Shown: positions 22,962 through 36,982, counted from the first letter of the stretch. The stretch is 64,000 nucleotides of DNA from Neospora caninum Liverpool (GCF_000208865.1 NC_018393.1:558001-622000), one strand, 5' to 3'. Notes: a model not told the origin generated them from the letters alone. Numbers and translations: made by a program.

Positions 22962-25900
22962 GTCAGTATATGCTTAGTCCGCAACACTAGCGTTTGGGTG
23001 ACCAGCGTGGCAATGAACCCTTTACCGGTGGTGAGACGAACTCGGATTCAAACAGTGGCTGTGTCTGACTATGCTGATCGCGGACTCTTCAGATTTCATC
23101 GCCTTTCGTCTGGAATGAGCAAGGGGTCTCGGAGGCTCCATGCACCGGAGTCATCATACGTTGGGGGAGGTGACATATACTTTAGCTCTGATATATTATT
23201 TGGCAGATGCCACTCACATGAGTTAACTATCTAACTCTTCATCAGTCGCACGCATTAGTCCTTGTACAATGGTACAACACTTCTCGTGGGGGCACCGTTC
23301 AGCAGGCAAGAATCCTGGTGACCATTTCTGCGACAATGCATGCGTTTTCACATAACCTGCCGTGTGCGACAAAGAAACGACACGCAACGTATCTTGACCT
23401 TCTCACATGTTGTGCTTTGTGTAGGCACAGAGCAAACCAATCTAACAAGGGTCATTTTGCATCATGCTTTCGGGTTTTTGACCTGTGCCTGCTTTCAGGG
23501 CTTTATGTCGATTTCATTCGTCGTAAGTCCACATCACCGTAGAGCGCACTCGCTGAGAGGGTGCTGGTGGGGACTGCAGTATGGCGCAGAGCATGAATTC
23601 TCATGTCCTGAACAAAGCTGTGCACCTAGAGAGCGTATCTTTCGCGCGCTGTGCTGCTGGACCAAGGCTCCCGCGGACATGCAATATATCCGGTACTTGG
23701 ACACGGCAGGTGGCAGTGACAGTACGTTTGTGCTAAGAGACATGTAGTACTGGTTCCGTCACTCGTTCACGATAAAAACGAGTGCGGGAGCCTTCGCGTG
23801 TCAGGTCAGGACTCTGAATAATTTTTGGGAGCACCTCACGGCGGATCAACTGAAAATGGTTTGTTTGGGGCTTCGAGTCATCGCACCCAGACAGTTCCGG
23901 GGTGCGGTTGCGTGCGTTACCTAGGTTGATCGCCCCATTCACCCTGTACTGTCTGTTCGGATTCACAGGCTGCCGCACTGGTAAGAAGCTTAATTATTCT
24001 TCGCTGCGATTGACTACCGCTTTGCAATTCGTGGTACATCCGGCAACGCACTTTTACGATCTAGCAGCCGTGCGATACCATCTACTCGTGAGATGAGAGA
24101 TGAGAGGTAATGCCTGAGTCCTAGCCTCGACTGCGAGAGATTAACTCCGTGTGTCGTCCCAGGTGTTCCAGCGCTGAGCAGCGGTTTTTACTGCACTTGG
24201 CTATCCTGTTGTTGGGGGCAGACTGACTACTCTTGTATTTATCGGGTCCCTTCCATTGAGCTCTGCGTAACAATTGCCAGAAGAATTTGGCTGATGTCGA
24301 TAACACACTTAAACTCCAATGCGGTTCTCCCCCATCCGATGCCCAGTATTATGAGCTGCGCCGTTGCTTCCCCAGGATGCAGTGTCCCCGGCGATTCATC
24401 GCCTGTACTGACACGAGCTAGCCGCAAACGGTTCGTGAATACATGTACATCCAAATCAATATTTTGTTGGGTAGTCATTTCCCGGTTGTGCGAGACTGCT
24501 GCAGTCAGTTTATTTGCCACGTGGCTGTCTAGATCAAATTTGCACTGGCAAACGAGTACTTGGTGGGCAAGGGGTGAAGGAAGGCACTGTTGAACGCACG
24601 CCATAAGGTGTTGTCTTTTGGTCTTTTGGGTTCGAGATTCATGTTTCAACTGCATATCCTCCGTCGATTGTGCCGTCACCTTAATGCACGACGGCCAGAC
24701 GGCTGCAGCTGCGATCGTGTAGAGGATGGTGGAGGTGGCGATTTGATACGCTGTTCTTTGGTTCCCACCGATATACTGTTACAGGGCGCCGCGTGGATGG
24801 TGAGTCACTTGTACACTTCGCAGCATATATAATTCCTGATACCGAGCGGCTTCGATGCCGATGGCTTCTCGTTCTGAGGCTCAGGGATACGTGGGAACTG
24901 CAAGCGCGAAGGGATGTGGCCCTCACGAACGGTCCGAGGGGCGCGGGGAGGGATACGAAGTGCGTGGTTGATACCGACCCGATTAACGGAACCCAGTTCG
25001 AAAGGAAGCAAGCGAATTTGAAGCAGCAGTGTGCCTGCGATACAGTTGTGTACGGCGAATGAAATGGAGGAGGGCCGGTAGCTGACACGGTAGTCAGAGA
25101 AGAAGCAGCGTGTGCTCACCCTGTTATCTAGAGTCAATGTTTATCGTCTGTGCTGTAATGTGGAGTTTGTGTGGAGTAAGCTTGGACGCGTGGCATACGT
25201 TCGCCTCATCAGACCCAAGCTGGGCTGCAGCCTTACCAGATTTGTCGCCTACCTGGCCAAGCTGGCTGTACTACATGCTTACCCTGCCTGCCCCTCTACT
25301 GTCTGGGTTCTGGCCAATGCAGCTGGCGGTTTGGTGTAAACTAATGAAGAGGTGCGTTGATTACTGATACGCACAAGAGGCGGACGGGCCAGGCCAGTGC
25401 ATCCAGGACCGTTGGAGGATGGAACAGTTCACGTTACTCAATTGATATATTTTATCTGGTCCTTGTTTTCCAACGTCACGCTCGTCGCCGGACACCTGCT
25501 GCCGCTCATATTCCAGCGTTCGCTCCACTGTGTGCAGTCCGAGCACGTCGTGGCGTGATTAACCAGAAGAAGAGAGTACGGTGTAAAAATGGCTTTTCTG
25601 TGAACCAGTGTCGCGTATGCGTCGGTAGACACACAATCGGTGATTTAGGTGTCGGACCGCAGAAACATCTAGCAAGAGACCAGATAGAAGAGTTTCGGGG
25701 CTGCGTCCGCCCCCTCAAAAACATCAACGCTTACGACATAGTTCTTGCTAGAGCAATACAATAGTGGCCATACAAAGTACGTATCACACGGTGGTGCTCC
25801 TAAATGTATCTGATCTTTAGGCCTCAACACAGAGCGAATCTCGCACTTGAGTCTGAATCAGAGGCAGCGAGAAAGGCCCACGGCTGCTCTGGTTAAGATG

Positions 25901-26882
25901 TTAGAAATCCGATGCATATCACCTCGTCAGAGGCCTGTTGTTTGCCCTTCTGTGACACCTTTAATCCCTAAAGCGGAACGCAAACGTATGTACATCAATA
26001 GGACACAGTGTCGCTTTAGTGAACACATTTCCTTATCGTGGTAGAGGCGGCATCTGGGCATGTATCCAGAAGCAAGTCGTAGGCAGTGCAAGAAGGGGCG
26101 GCAGGAGTAAGTCGCGAGATGGGTATCCAATGATTCGTAAGGGATGGGTGGCGTATATGACAGAACGATGTGGCTCGCGATGAGTTGCGCATCGTAGTGT
26201 GTGGTACGACGCAGAGCCGGTTGCAGTGCGAGGTACGATGGTGACTGTACGTTTCGGCCGGAGTTAATACTGCACGTAAATTGTGGTATCTGTACCTGAT
26301 GAAAAAAAGCAACGCATGGTAAGCTGTGACGGAGGCACCAATTGGCATCGTGGGTTGTACAAGCAGATCAGTAAATTTGAGCTTCAGTGGCGCTTTTAAA
26401 GGCGTCGCTGGCGCCACAGATCTCGTGAAATGTGAATCTGATTTCTGGCGTCATGGACTGCCTGTATGCGGCCATACGCCACCACGTGGACTGGACGGTT
26501 GTTTTTGTGTTTTTGGCCAGGAAGTAGGAAGGGTGACAGGAATTGCGTTATTTGGTAGTTCGTATTCTGGGCGCTCGCCGGAATGCTTCTTGGAACGGAT
26601 TCGTAATCGATTGTTCCGCCATATTGTGTGCCAAATTCGCACTTTTAAGAATAGTGGATTACTAGGATCGTCGTCGCTCTGCGTGTGCTTCGGTACTTTA
26701 ACGTAGTTAAGAAAGGCCCACCCTTCGTGCTGATGGTGTCGCCGCTGTCGATAAGGTTTGAGTGGTAGCAGGATGCGCGAAGACCGCGGGGGAAAGGCAG
26801 GCAGGTTATGGTAGGCAACTGTCTCCTGTGTTCACTCAGCGATGCGAGCGGCATGTGCTTGCTGTATGGCAAGGTATTCAAG

Positions 26883-26964
26883 AGACTGGGGACAGATGGC
26901 AGATAAGCAACCGAGAATGTACAAGACTGGGAACAGGTGGCAGATCATCAACCGAGAATGTACA
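26883..26964 (+). repeat. 41-bp tandem duplication
   Basis: Two adjacent copies, 26883-26923 and 26924-26964, each ending CAACCGAGAATGTACA, differ at about four positions. This is a local duplication in non-coding DNA. Confidence 0.9.
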
Positions 26965-27999
26965 AGGACATGATGCTGGAGATTACAATCTCACATATCT
27001 GACGTGGCGTATAGCCCGGGCGGGAAAAGGCAGATCATTGGCCGAGCCGCCACTGGAATGCCGCCATGCTACACCAATTCTCGTTATTCGTTTCAGCTGA
27101 AGGGTCGCATCTGCTCGAAATGTGCGGTATCCCATCCTCCGGCGTCCTGTGCTGTGTGTGGTATCTGTGTCTGGGTTGACTCTCGTGTTGTTCACCTTCG
27201 TATCAGTGGCTGTGTCCCCCGCTGGACCCAGATGGTAGATAGAGCGGTATGGGGGTGGATGTGGTTTGTGTTGCACCTGGCCGTCCGCATTTCCGCGTAG
27301 GTCCAGGCGGCATGTTTCGCGATGTTAGTAGACTTTGTTGTGTTTCCGGTGTCCCCGGAGTGCCGTGACGCTGCTTACTCCCGAACCGGTTATCGACCGT
27401 GGCTGGGCTTGGAGCCGCGCGCAACGTCGAGTGTGCCGGTACACTGGATTTGTTAGTGGCCCGTTGAGTGGTGTCTATCGCGGTGGCCCCCCAGGGCGCT
27501 GTGTCTTGGGGTGTGCGTGGGGAGTGGTGGTCCTCCTGTGAGAGGAGTGGTCCTCGATTTGCCCGTGGTGACGACTGGGTGCAGGAGTTGTGGGTGTTTG
27601 TGCATGGAGGAGAGGAGGAGTCGACGCGTGCTATGTATGGTTTCGGGGGACAAGCTGCAAGATGTAGGTACGATGCTGGATGGGCAACGGAATGCCCATT
27701 TATAACGACCGAGGCCACATGTAAGTGGTCTGCTGGAACTCCACCAGTCATTTCGAAACGTTTTTACCGCGTTGCAAGGCGGTACGCACCAGTTGGAGTG
27801 CAGGCGAGGGCGGCGAGCAGAGGGGCGGAGGAGTGCTTGGGCAAACGCAGTGGATATGTATCAGCACGTGGCGTGGGGGAAGAGGAGAAGCACACGCTGG
27901 TAGCAGCGAGGATAGTTGCGGTTGTTGGCGGCAGCTTAAATCTGAATAGACGGACTACGTCTCGTGTCGCCTCAGTTGGCGCTGAGCAGAAACGAAAAA

Positions 28000-30900
28000 C
28001 AGCCAACGGCAACGCTGCCCATTTGTATATCGTGGTGTGCTGCTCGGTTTCACGGACGCAGCGTATTGTTGAGGCTGGCACTAGGTTCGCACTTCTGGAA
28101 CCGTGGGATCTGGGGGCAACTGGTGTGGCAGCCATTCGCAGACGACTGTGTCGCACACAGGCATCACTGACAATTGTGAATAGGCTGCCAGCCCCACGGG
28201 ACTCCTGAACACTGGGTCCAGTCGCAGTCATGGACGCGATTGAGGATGCGAGTGTGCTGAGCGAGACGGGTACCTCACAGCACGGGCTGAGCCGTTGATG
28301 GCTGCTGTCCGATACCAGGAGGCAGTATGTGGGCTGGCCTGCGCAAGGGCAGTATCTGCGTGTAGTGTCCGTGGCCAGCAGGGGTTCCCGTGGTTCTCCT
28401 ACCTAATCAAAAACACGTGGTGGAGGTTGTGGCGGTGACATGGCATGAAACGTGCATTTCGTCAAAGGCCGGGGTATAGGGGCGTGAGGGCGAGGGTTGT
28501 GTCGGAGACTGTAGTCAAACGGAAACTGTTGAGAGCCCAACCATTGTTGCCCCTCCGTGTGAGTGTAGTGCCGGGTGTGGAGTGGACAAGCGTGCGCTCA
28601 GCCGCAGAGGAAGAGGAATGTCGGTGGCGGCAAGCCAATGTCGACGTACTCTCGTCGCGAATCGTGCCACATGTTTCAGCACTCGAAGTTTGTAAGCTGA
28701 CAACGGATATACTGGCAGCCGACATTTACCAGTGTAGTATTACTCTACGATGCGGCGCAGGTGTGGAGATTACGCTAAGACGCGGGTTCCGTGGAGTGTC
28801 GGTCGTGCGCGCGAAAAAGCAGATCAACCAACGGTCGTCCACACTGAGCGCTCAAAGTGGTACACGAACCCAGGTGGTTGATTCCCGCATAGGTCCGGAA
28901 TGCGTTCGGAACGCGTGGCCCAGTGGTTGCTCGGGAATCCTGTATCGGCTCGGCATTCGAATCTGCGGTGACTGACACGGATACCCCTTCCGTATGAGCT
29001 CTGCGACGGCAGCGACGCTACGAGACAACCCCGTTCTTTCTGGTAGCCTGTGTGCTCCGGCACCCCACTGAACTTCTTGAGACGGCTAAAAGTACTGAAA
29101 TCCACTTGTAAGAAGACTAATCCAAACTAAGTCTGATAGGCATTTTGCATCCGTTGAAGGGGATAGATCGGTAGGGTGGTACTCTTAGGCAGTGCTTCAT
29201 CTGGTTGCTGTTAATTTCCGCGTGGCGGACCGCCTGATATTTCACCGTTGTGTGGTTGGTGTGTCTCCGCGATTTTTGTGGTGTCGTAGCGGTGTTAGGG
29301 CGGCGTGCATGCTTGACGAAGCGAGGGACGGGTGTGGGTGTGGGTCGTCGCCGCACGTGTTATGGATGCCGCAGGTGTCAGCAAGAGCCAGGATTGTGAG
29401 TCTATCTGTATGCTTGGGCCAGAATGCACACACAATCGAGACCTCCACGGGAGTCTGTTCGCCAGCAACGACGGCTTGGGATGTCCATGACGTATATGCA
29501 TTATGCCTGATATATTTGAAGCTGAATACTGAAGGCAACGTTGCGGGTCGAGAAGTCACGGACATGGACGTGGACCTCAGACGGCGCCAGGCAGGTGAAC
29601 GGCGGTGGAGTGTCGATGTATTCTGAACGGGGCGGATGGTTTGGTGGTGTGCTGTCATGTGTCGGCGTCTCTGAATGGTCACTTTGTTTGCGGCGCCTGA
29701 CCCGCCCCTGTGATGGAGGATGTTTCGGGCTTGTTGACAGATTGTAGGTTATAGTTGGAGGACTGCACATGGTGGTGGCCAGGGCGCCGGAGGCTGGATA
29801 GAGACCGCGGGCATCGTACAGGCATTCTAAACGGGAAGAATCACGCGTAGCGCAGTTGAAGTAGACGTAGTGCCGGCCAGCGCCATGTAGTTGCGTGTTT
29901 GTGGTGCGTGTTCTTCGCCGCACCGTCGGTCTCAGCAGTGGGACGCTGTGGCTGACGCAAAGGCTATCAATGTCGAATGCATGCCGCGGGCGTTTCCGCG
30001 CTTCAGTTGTCTTACGTTAGGTCAGTCGTCTAGAAGGGAGGGTGATCGGTTGATTTGGTGCAATAGTGTACAGGTTGGTCACAAGGCAACGCGCTGCACT
30101 CAAGCTTCGCAGACCTGGTTGCACATGTACGTGGGTTTACTAAGCTCGCCGCCTATGCGGACACCCTCGGCCTACAAAACGGCCTGTCGGAGCCACAGCT
30201 TGCAGCATACATTGCTGGCATCGACCGTTGGGCACAACTGCATCCCGTTTTGCGTTCGTGTTTTCAGCCCAAAGTAGGGAAGCAGTGTCATGGAGTGAAG
30301 CCACACATACAGTGCACCCCTACATCTTGTAACAGTCGATTACCGGCATAGCAGGATGATCATGCCACATGCTGTCACCGTAGGGGGGGTGGAGCTAGAT
30401 GCCAGATCGTGAGCTGACTTGTATGCGTTACTAGGACGTGAATGGACGCAGATGCACACAGCTGTCAGGCGAGAAGGGTGTTGGCAGCAACAAGCCAGCG
30501 TCCCGCGTATTCTCCTGGAAACGTCTGCGCATGCTTCTTTAATATAAGGCAGTACGCTCGGAGAGGATTATAGTAGCTAGCCTCGACCGCCAATACAGCC
30601 TTATCGTATGCCACTGCCATGTGAGTAGTGTCTCCGTCTTGGAGAGACATACTCGTATCTTATATGGCTGTGGGTTCAGGTAGGCCCAGAGTCGAGCGGC
30701 GCAATGTCCTGGCTTTATCATTAGTCCGCCAAGTGCCTTGAGTCGCGATACCCGCCGACGGCGTTTTGTCTGTGGGTGTGGTGCGTTCTGGGCGTCACGT
30801 GCCAGGGACGTCTAGAATAGCGGATCGTTTTAGGGGGGATACAAGAGGACGATGTTGAGAAAGTGTGCGCGCCGAGAAGCAATGCAAGCGTTCCACTCTT

Positions 30901-33600
30901 GTGTCCGATGGAGGAGCCAGATAATGTCGTCATGTGACTGGTGCCAGAAGCCACTGACCATATATCACGACTGGCGAAGCAATCCAATGCCTTCGCTGGA
31001 TATGCTCGACGGTGGCTAGTTGGATCTGAGCAGACGAGGCACGTCGCACGTTGCCGTATTCGCTGCTGAGCAAGAATGAAATATCGCTGACAACCCAGGC
31101 TGTTTCCTCTCGCACCGTGAGTTCCTCGGCGTTTCAAGCACAATGCGTTGTGGCGAGTAGCGGTGGCAACATGCAGCACACACATGGCAGTGTGGGGCGC
31201 ATGGAGCAACTGGTATGACTGCCTTCGTCAGTGAACGGGGTCACTCAAGGGTGGCGGCAACGCTCTTGAAGAGTTGGGCGACTCTCCGGGCGTCGTAACA
31301 CGTGGGTCCGGTCGCTGCTGAGGGCACTGTCGATGCGTGTGGGCCTGGGTTCGGCGGCCACGCCACAATGCGGCATAGACTGATGATGGTTGTATTCCAT
31401 GACCAGGCAGAGACAGTAGGATCCATGGGTTCCGCAGTGTCTGGAGCCTGTGTTGCGTGGGTTGGCTAGCCATGTCTGTTGCGGTCCCCCGACATAAACA
31501 TACATTCTTGTTTCAAGTTATGAGAGGTGCCGGGGGGGGGGGGGTGTCGGAGGAAGGGGCATTCATTGCTCATGTGCTTGTGGCAGTGGCTTCGGCGTGT
31601 GCGGGAGAGATCGTGAAGTACTAGTTCACCTTTGGGGAAATGCCGAGACGCCCACTTTTGTTGCCCCCACTTGTGGATGTCGTGCTGGGATTGGAGTGGA
31701 CACAGATGCTCTCAGCTCTAGAGGCAGACGTGTGTCGGCGGCAGCACAACACTGCCCCACGTATTTTTCCCGCGAATGCTCTCGCATGCTTCTGCGCGCG
31801 TAGGCGGTACGTTGTGACGGGGTACACGGATACGACCGTCGCCAGTACAGAAGTCGGATATGGCTCGGCGCCGGAGTGGAGGTTAAAACGTGACTATCGT
31901 TGCGTCTGGCTGTTGCAAATGAAAAGCAGATGATGCGGCTGCAGCTGGAAGGTCAACGTGAGACCCTCGGCCACGCGTTTGATTTGGGTGTCAGGCCCGA
32001 ATCGTCTCGGTGCACGTAACACTGCATCGCGGTAGACTTCCTGGTTTGTTACGGACTTCCGTGTGGTTGTTGAATCTCGGGCGTGCCTCCTCGGCATTGT
32101 GTGCTGGGCCGGCAGGTGGGCCGAGGCGGGAGATGGAGCTGAGTGTTTACGAGTCTTGCGACCGTTGCACCTGGCTGTCGTCAATGACACTGGGACGCGT
32201 GCCGCCTGCATCGCCGCATTGGAGTTTGTGTTTGTGTCCCGTATCGCCCGAGTGCCTTGTGGATGAGCATGTGTCCGCCGGCATCGCCATTGGGTGCGGT
32301 CGTATTCGCATGGAACGTTCAACGAGGCAATGCCCTGGGGGTGTCGCTCATCACGATACCCCCCGAGGGCGTTTCGTCTGTGGATGTGGGTGGGGGCGCC
32401 CTTCTCGAGGTAGAGACGTTCGTGGGGATTTTCGCGTGGTTGATAATTCAAGCAGGTGTTGCAAACGTGTGGTCATGGGAACGTGGGGACAGTGGACGGG
32501 TTACACGCGACTTTGCCACGGGCGACCTACGTGCTGTCGTGAGTCCGGTACATGCACAGCGCACTGCTCATTTCCCCCACCCACGCGTAGAAAGAGAATT
32601 GGGCGAATGGGCTTGACCAAGCATGGCGGATTTTCGCCGGTCGCCAGAAGAAAGTACGGAACCGTCGCAGGACCGGAGTGGGTGCCGACCAGAGGGGTGA
32701 AAGAACGTTACAGAGACGTAGCGTTGTGGTTTCGGCAAGCCATGGGGGAGGCACGAGACACATGAAGTCAGCCATGTCAACGATGGCGCCTGGTGACTAC
32801 TTCGACCAATCGAGAGGGAGTTAGCCTCGTGTCGTCGCGTTCGCCGCAGAGCGGGGATGAAAGGCGGCTGATGACAACGCTGTGTCTCCCCGTAGCTGTT
32901 TGTGTTATTCGGTTGTACGAACACGCTTCTTTTTGTGGGGGTTGGAAGCAGTATCACGCATGCGGCCAACTGAGACACATGGAGCAACAGGTGTGGCAGT
33001 GTTCAACAGGCAACAGCTTGACTCGCAGCCGGCGGCAACACCTCTGATGAGATCGCCGATCTCCCGGGTCTCGTGACAGGTGGGTCGACTGGCCGCCACC
33101 AACGCCAGTGCCGCCGCGCGTCGTACGGCACTGACGTGTACGTCACAGTACGTGTTTGACCGTTGGTGCCGGACCACGATAACCAGGAAGAGGAGGTAGG
33201 AGCCGCGATCCGCACATTAGCAGTAGGCGCCTATAGGGTGGGTGGCTCTGTCCGCTTGGCGGGGGGGGGGTTTAGGGCAGTCCCTTGTGACGCCGGCTTG
33301 GGAGCTTTCGGGGAGGTTGCGGGCAGCTGTGAATCTTTTGGACGAAGCGTGGACGAGTTAGGGGGTGTGGTGATTCCAGTGGAGGCGGAAGATACCGCCC
33401 CTCCAGGGCCCGTTGGCGCAGCCGACTCGATAGCTACTATAGTGGCGGAAGGATGATGGGAAACGACGGCGTCGCGCAGCGGAGGCAGTTCCTTGGCTGA
33501 GGTTGTACCTCAAGCCACACTTTTGGAGTCACGCTTTTGTGGAGCGCGGTTTTGACCGTCGGACGGAGCATACGCAGAGCAGGAGTGCAGCAGGCGCGGA
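28000..33600 (+). repeat. Decayed direct repeats, left border of the satellite array
   Basis: Several blocks recur in direct orientation with heavy divergence. A block with ACCAGG-AGAG-GTAGG lies at 31,401 and 33,181 and aligns with AACCAGGACGAGGCTGTAGG in the array (first at 35,013). A block GATACC-CCGA-GGCGTTTxGTCTGTGG lies at about 30,748 and 32,355. GGCGGCAAC followed by CTC-CGGG-GTCGT lies at about 31,256 and 33,031. GGAGTGGACA-with-CTCAGC lies at about 28,575 and 31,690, with a related block at 30,431. A GCAAC-GGTGTGGCAG block lies at about 28,110, 31,200 and 32,980. Spacings are mostly 1.6-1.9 kb or about twice that, so this looks like old, mutated repeat units. No supported gene is present. 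Confidence 0.6.
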
Positions 33601-33687
33601 CGTCGCGCGCCATTGCGCCTTGGTCCTACCGCAGCATTTTTCATGCCTGAATTGCCTTGATTTTTTGGCGACTGGCCAGGATGGGGA

Positions 33688-35336
33688 GTGCCATACCAGA
33701 ATGGTGATGTCGTCTGCTGGTGTCCCACACGCCGTAGTGCTGGACGAAGGGCTGCATGCGTCGGTGGAGGGGCATCTGCATCCACGAGGCAGGTGACCGA
33801 CGAAGACGGGTTCGGCTTAAGGAACTACCTGCCCGATCCTCCTCCCCGCTTCCGTCGGCCCGCTGCGGTGATGTGGACCGTTGGAGTTGCCTGCCTTCCC
33901 TTGTGGCGCTTCTCCAGCAATTTCCAGTAGGAACGCTGCGGCCTGGAAGAGCCTCGGCGTGACGCGCACCGTCTCTTGTCCGTGTATTGGTAGCGTCGTG
34001 GCGCCGGAGCATCAGGTCTCCGAACCTCCACGAACGGCAGCGACAAAGGGAACACTCTCGAGCAGCGGCTGTCGATGGTGCGTAGATTGTCAGGTGGTGT
34101 CCGAGCGCGTGTGGCGGCATGAGGGTAGGCCGCATAGGGGATGCGGGGAGCCACTGATCCAAATGTCCTCCGCGCACGGTGTGTCCCATGCTTCTGCACA
34201 GAAGGCCGTACGCTGCGACGCTTGCTGGCGGACCTCTGCCACCACTTCTGCCCTAGCATACGACGGTTGCCTGCGGGTGGTTTTGGTGTTGAGACTGAGA
34301 AACAGCAGATGCGTGTCATGATAATCGTATGGGCGGGCGACGTTCTGTCATGGGCCGGGAGGAAGCGGGCGGGGCTGCGCCCATCTCTCACCACGACGAA
34401 CACGGCCGAGTCGCCTGTGATAACTCGACTAATTATGTCACGGATTTGTGGATTTGCCGAGACGCTGGGAGCCAGAACTGCTGGACCGGAGACGGTGGGA
34501 ACCGCAGACGGTGGAGACCGGAGTCGTTGAGGAGGGGTTCTGTGAATTTCCATTTTGGTCCCGGCAGGTGGGGAAGGAGACGAGAAGCAAACAGGTCTAT
34601 GGCAGCCATGCTAGTTGCGTGCTCCTCTGACTGGAACAGACGCGTATTCCTTCGTATCTGATATTTGGCGTTCACCTGCATCCAACGAGTTATGGTTCGC
34701 GCCAGTGATGCCCATCCTCATAGCGTCTGTCACTCGGCTTCGCACACACAATGCGACGTGATGCTACCGGTCCCAACAACCCATCCATGGGGAATCCGGA
34801 TGGGGGGTCAACGCGGGTTGCGGCTGATATATATTAGGTGACTGAGGCAAGCGTGGGCGTCGGTGACGCCTGTGAAGACGCCGTCTACACCATGTGCCTC
34901 CTAACATGTCGGTCCACTCGTTGCTGTTGATGTTTGAGAGATTGGATGCATATCGACCGGGGATCGCAGAAGCATTATCGACCTGACTGTACTGTGTCCG
35001 CTCTTTGTTTGTAACCAGGACGAGGCTGTAGGGTCCTTGGGTCGTGCAGTGCTTGTGAGCAGCTGTAGTGTACGAGGTCTGCGGGATCTCGTGTGGCTCC
35101 AGTCGATAATCATCGGTTCTTGCCGCAGACTGATGTCGACTACAGCTGTAGCAGCGACCAGAGTGGTGGCGTCGTGGTTGTGGGGAGGGCGGCTTTGTCC
35201 GTCAGCTGGCAGATACTCAGCGGGATCGTGCTGGCTGGGCGCTGGTGAAGCGCGTCAGCGCGACTTGGTCCTACCACACCACTTCCCATTCCTGAATGTT
35301 TTGCCTTGATTTTTTGACGACTGGCCAGGATGGGGA
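33688..35336 (+). repeat. Array unit 1 (1649 bp)
   Basis: First complete unit. Mid block is version A (GTATTGGTAGCGTCG, about 33,990); end block is version X (TCATCGGTTCTTGCCGCAGA, about 35,110). Sequence to its left degrades quickly. Confidence 0.9.
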
Positions 35337-36982
35337 GTGCCGTACCAGAATGGTGATGTCGTCTGCTGGCGTCCCACACACCGTCGTGCTGGACGAAGGG
35401 CTGCATGCGTCGGTGGAGGAGTATCTGCATCCGCGAGGCAGGTGACCGACGAAGACGGGTTCGGCTTAAGGAACTACCTGCCTGGTCCGCCTCGCTCCTG
35501 TCGGCATGCTGCGGTGATGTGGACCGGTGAAATTGCCGACCTTTCCCTGTGGTGGTTCTCCAGCAATTTCCAGTAGGAACGCTGCGGCCTGGAAGAGCCT
35601 CGGCGTGACGCGCACCGTCTCCTGTCCGTGGTAGCGTGGGCGTGGTGGCGCCGCAGCGTGATATCCCGGAACGCATAGGGGCGGAAGCAACAGAGCGCAA
35701 ACTCTCGACCAGCGGCTCTAGAACGTGCGTAGGCTGTCAGGTGGTGTCCGAGCGCGTGTGGCGGCATGGGGGCAGGCCGAATAGGGGATGCGGGGAGCCA
35801 CTCATCCAAGTGTTCTCCGCGCACGGTGTGTCCCATGGTTCTGCACTGAAGGCCGTACGCTGCGACGCCTACTGGCGGACCTCTGCCACCACTTCTGCTC
35901 TAGCATACGACGGTTGCCTGCGGGTGGTTTTGGTGTGGAGCCTGAGAAGCAGTAGATGCGTGTCAGGATAATTGTATGGACGGCGACGTTCTGTCATGGG
36001 CCGGGAGGAAGCGGGCGGGGCTGCGCCCATCTCTCACCACGACGAACACGGCCGAGTCGCCTGTGATAACTCGACTAATTATGTCACGGATTTGTGGATT
36101 TGCCGAGACGCTGGGAGCCAGAACTGCTGGACCGGAGACGGTGGGAACCGCAGACGGTGGAGACCGGAGTCGTTGAGGAGGGGTTCTGTGAATTTCCATT
36201 TTGGTCCCGGCAGGTGGGGAAGGAGACGAGAAGCATACACGTCTATGGCAGCCATGCTAGTTGCGTGCTCCTCTGACTGGAACAGACGCGTATTCCTTCT
36301 TATCTGATATTTGGCGTTCACCTGCATCCAACCAGTTATGGTTCGCGCCAGTGATGCCCATCCTCATAGCGTCTGTCACTCGGCTTCGCACACACAATGC
36401 GACGTGATGCTACCGGTCCCAACAACCCATCCATGGGGAATGCGGATGGGGGGTCAACGCGGGTTGCGGCTGATATATATTAGGTGACTGAGGCAAGCGT
36501 GGGCGTCGGTGACGCTTGTGAAGACGCCGTCTACACCACGTGTCTCCTAACATGTCGGTCCACTCGTTGCTGTTGATGTTTGAGAGATTGGATGCATATC
36601 GACCTGGGATCGCAGAAGCGTTATAGACCCGACTGTGCTGTGTCCGCTCTTTGTTCGTAACCAGGACGAGGACGTAGGGTCCGTGGGTCGTGCAGTGCTT
36701 GTGAGCAGCTGTAGTGTACGAGGTCTGCGGGATCTCGTGTGGCTCCTCTCGATAATCATCGGTTCTTGCCGCAGACTGATGTCGACTACAGCTGCAGCAG
36801 CGACCAGAGTGGTGGCGTCGTGGTTGTGGGGAGGGCGGCTTTGTCCGTCAGCTGGCAGATACTCAGCGGGATCGTGCTGGCTGGGCGCTGGTGAAGCGCG
36901 TCAGCGCGACTTGGTCCTACCACACCACTTCCCATTCCTGAATGTTTTGCCTTGATTTTTTGACGACTGGCCAGGATGGGGA
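35337..36982 (+). repeat. Array unit 2 (1646 bp)
   Basis: Mid block version B (GGTAGCGTGGGCGTGG, about 35,632); end block X. Almost the same as unit 3 through the mid block. Confidence 0.9.

Larger units (their letters stand above)
21326..28000. other. Gene-free accessory region, no supported coding sequence
   Basis: No reading frame here shows exon borders, family motifs or a coding-like composition. From 21.33 to 22.4 kb the plus strand is G/T-rich, so the minus strand gives long Pro/Ser/Thr/His ORFs in several frames at once, a composition effect. Small structures inside it (an organelle-like tRNA fragment, a repeat mate, a 41-bp duplication) are listed separately. It may be decayed repeat sequence, as in the adjoining 28-33.6 kb stretch. 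Confidence 0.55.

Noticed and set aside
25361..25546. Inverted copy of the GGAGTGGACA repeat block
   Set aside because: The similarity is weak and patchy by eye; not reliable without an alignment score.
33261..33278. Poly-G followed by TTTAGGG as a telomere remnant
   Set aside because: A single heptamer match is expected by chance; there is no tandem telomeric repeat.
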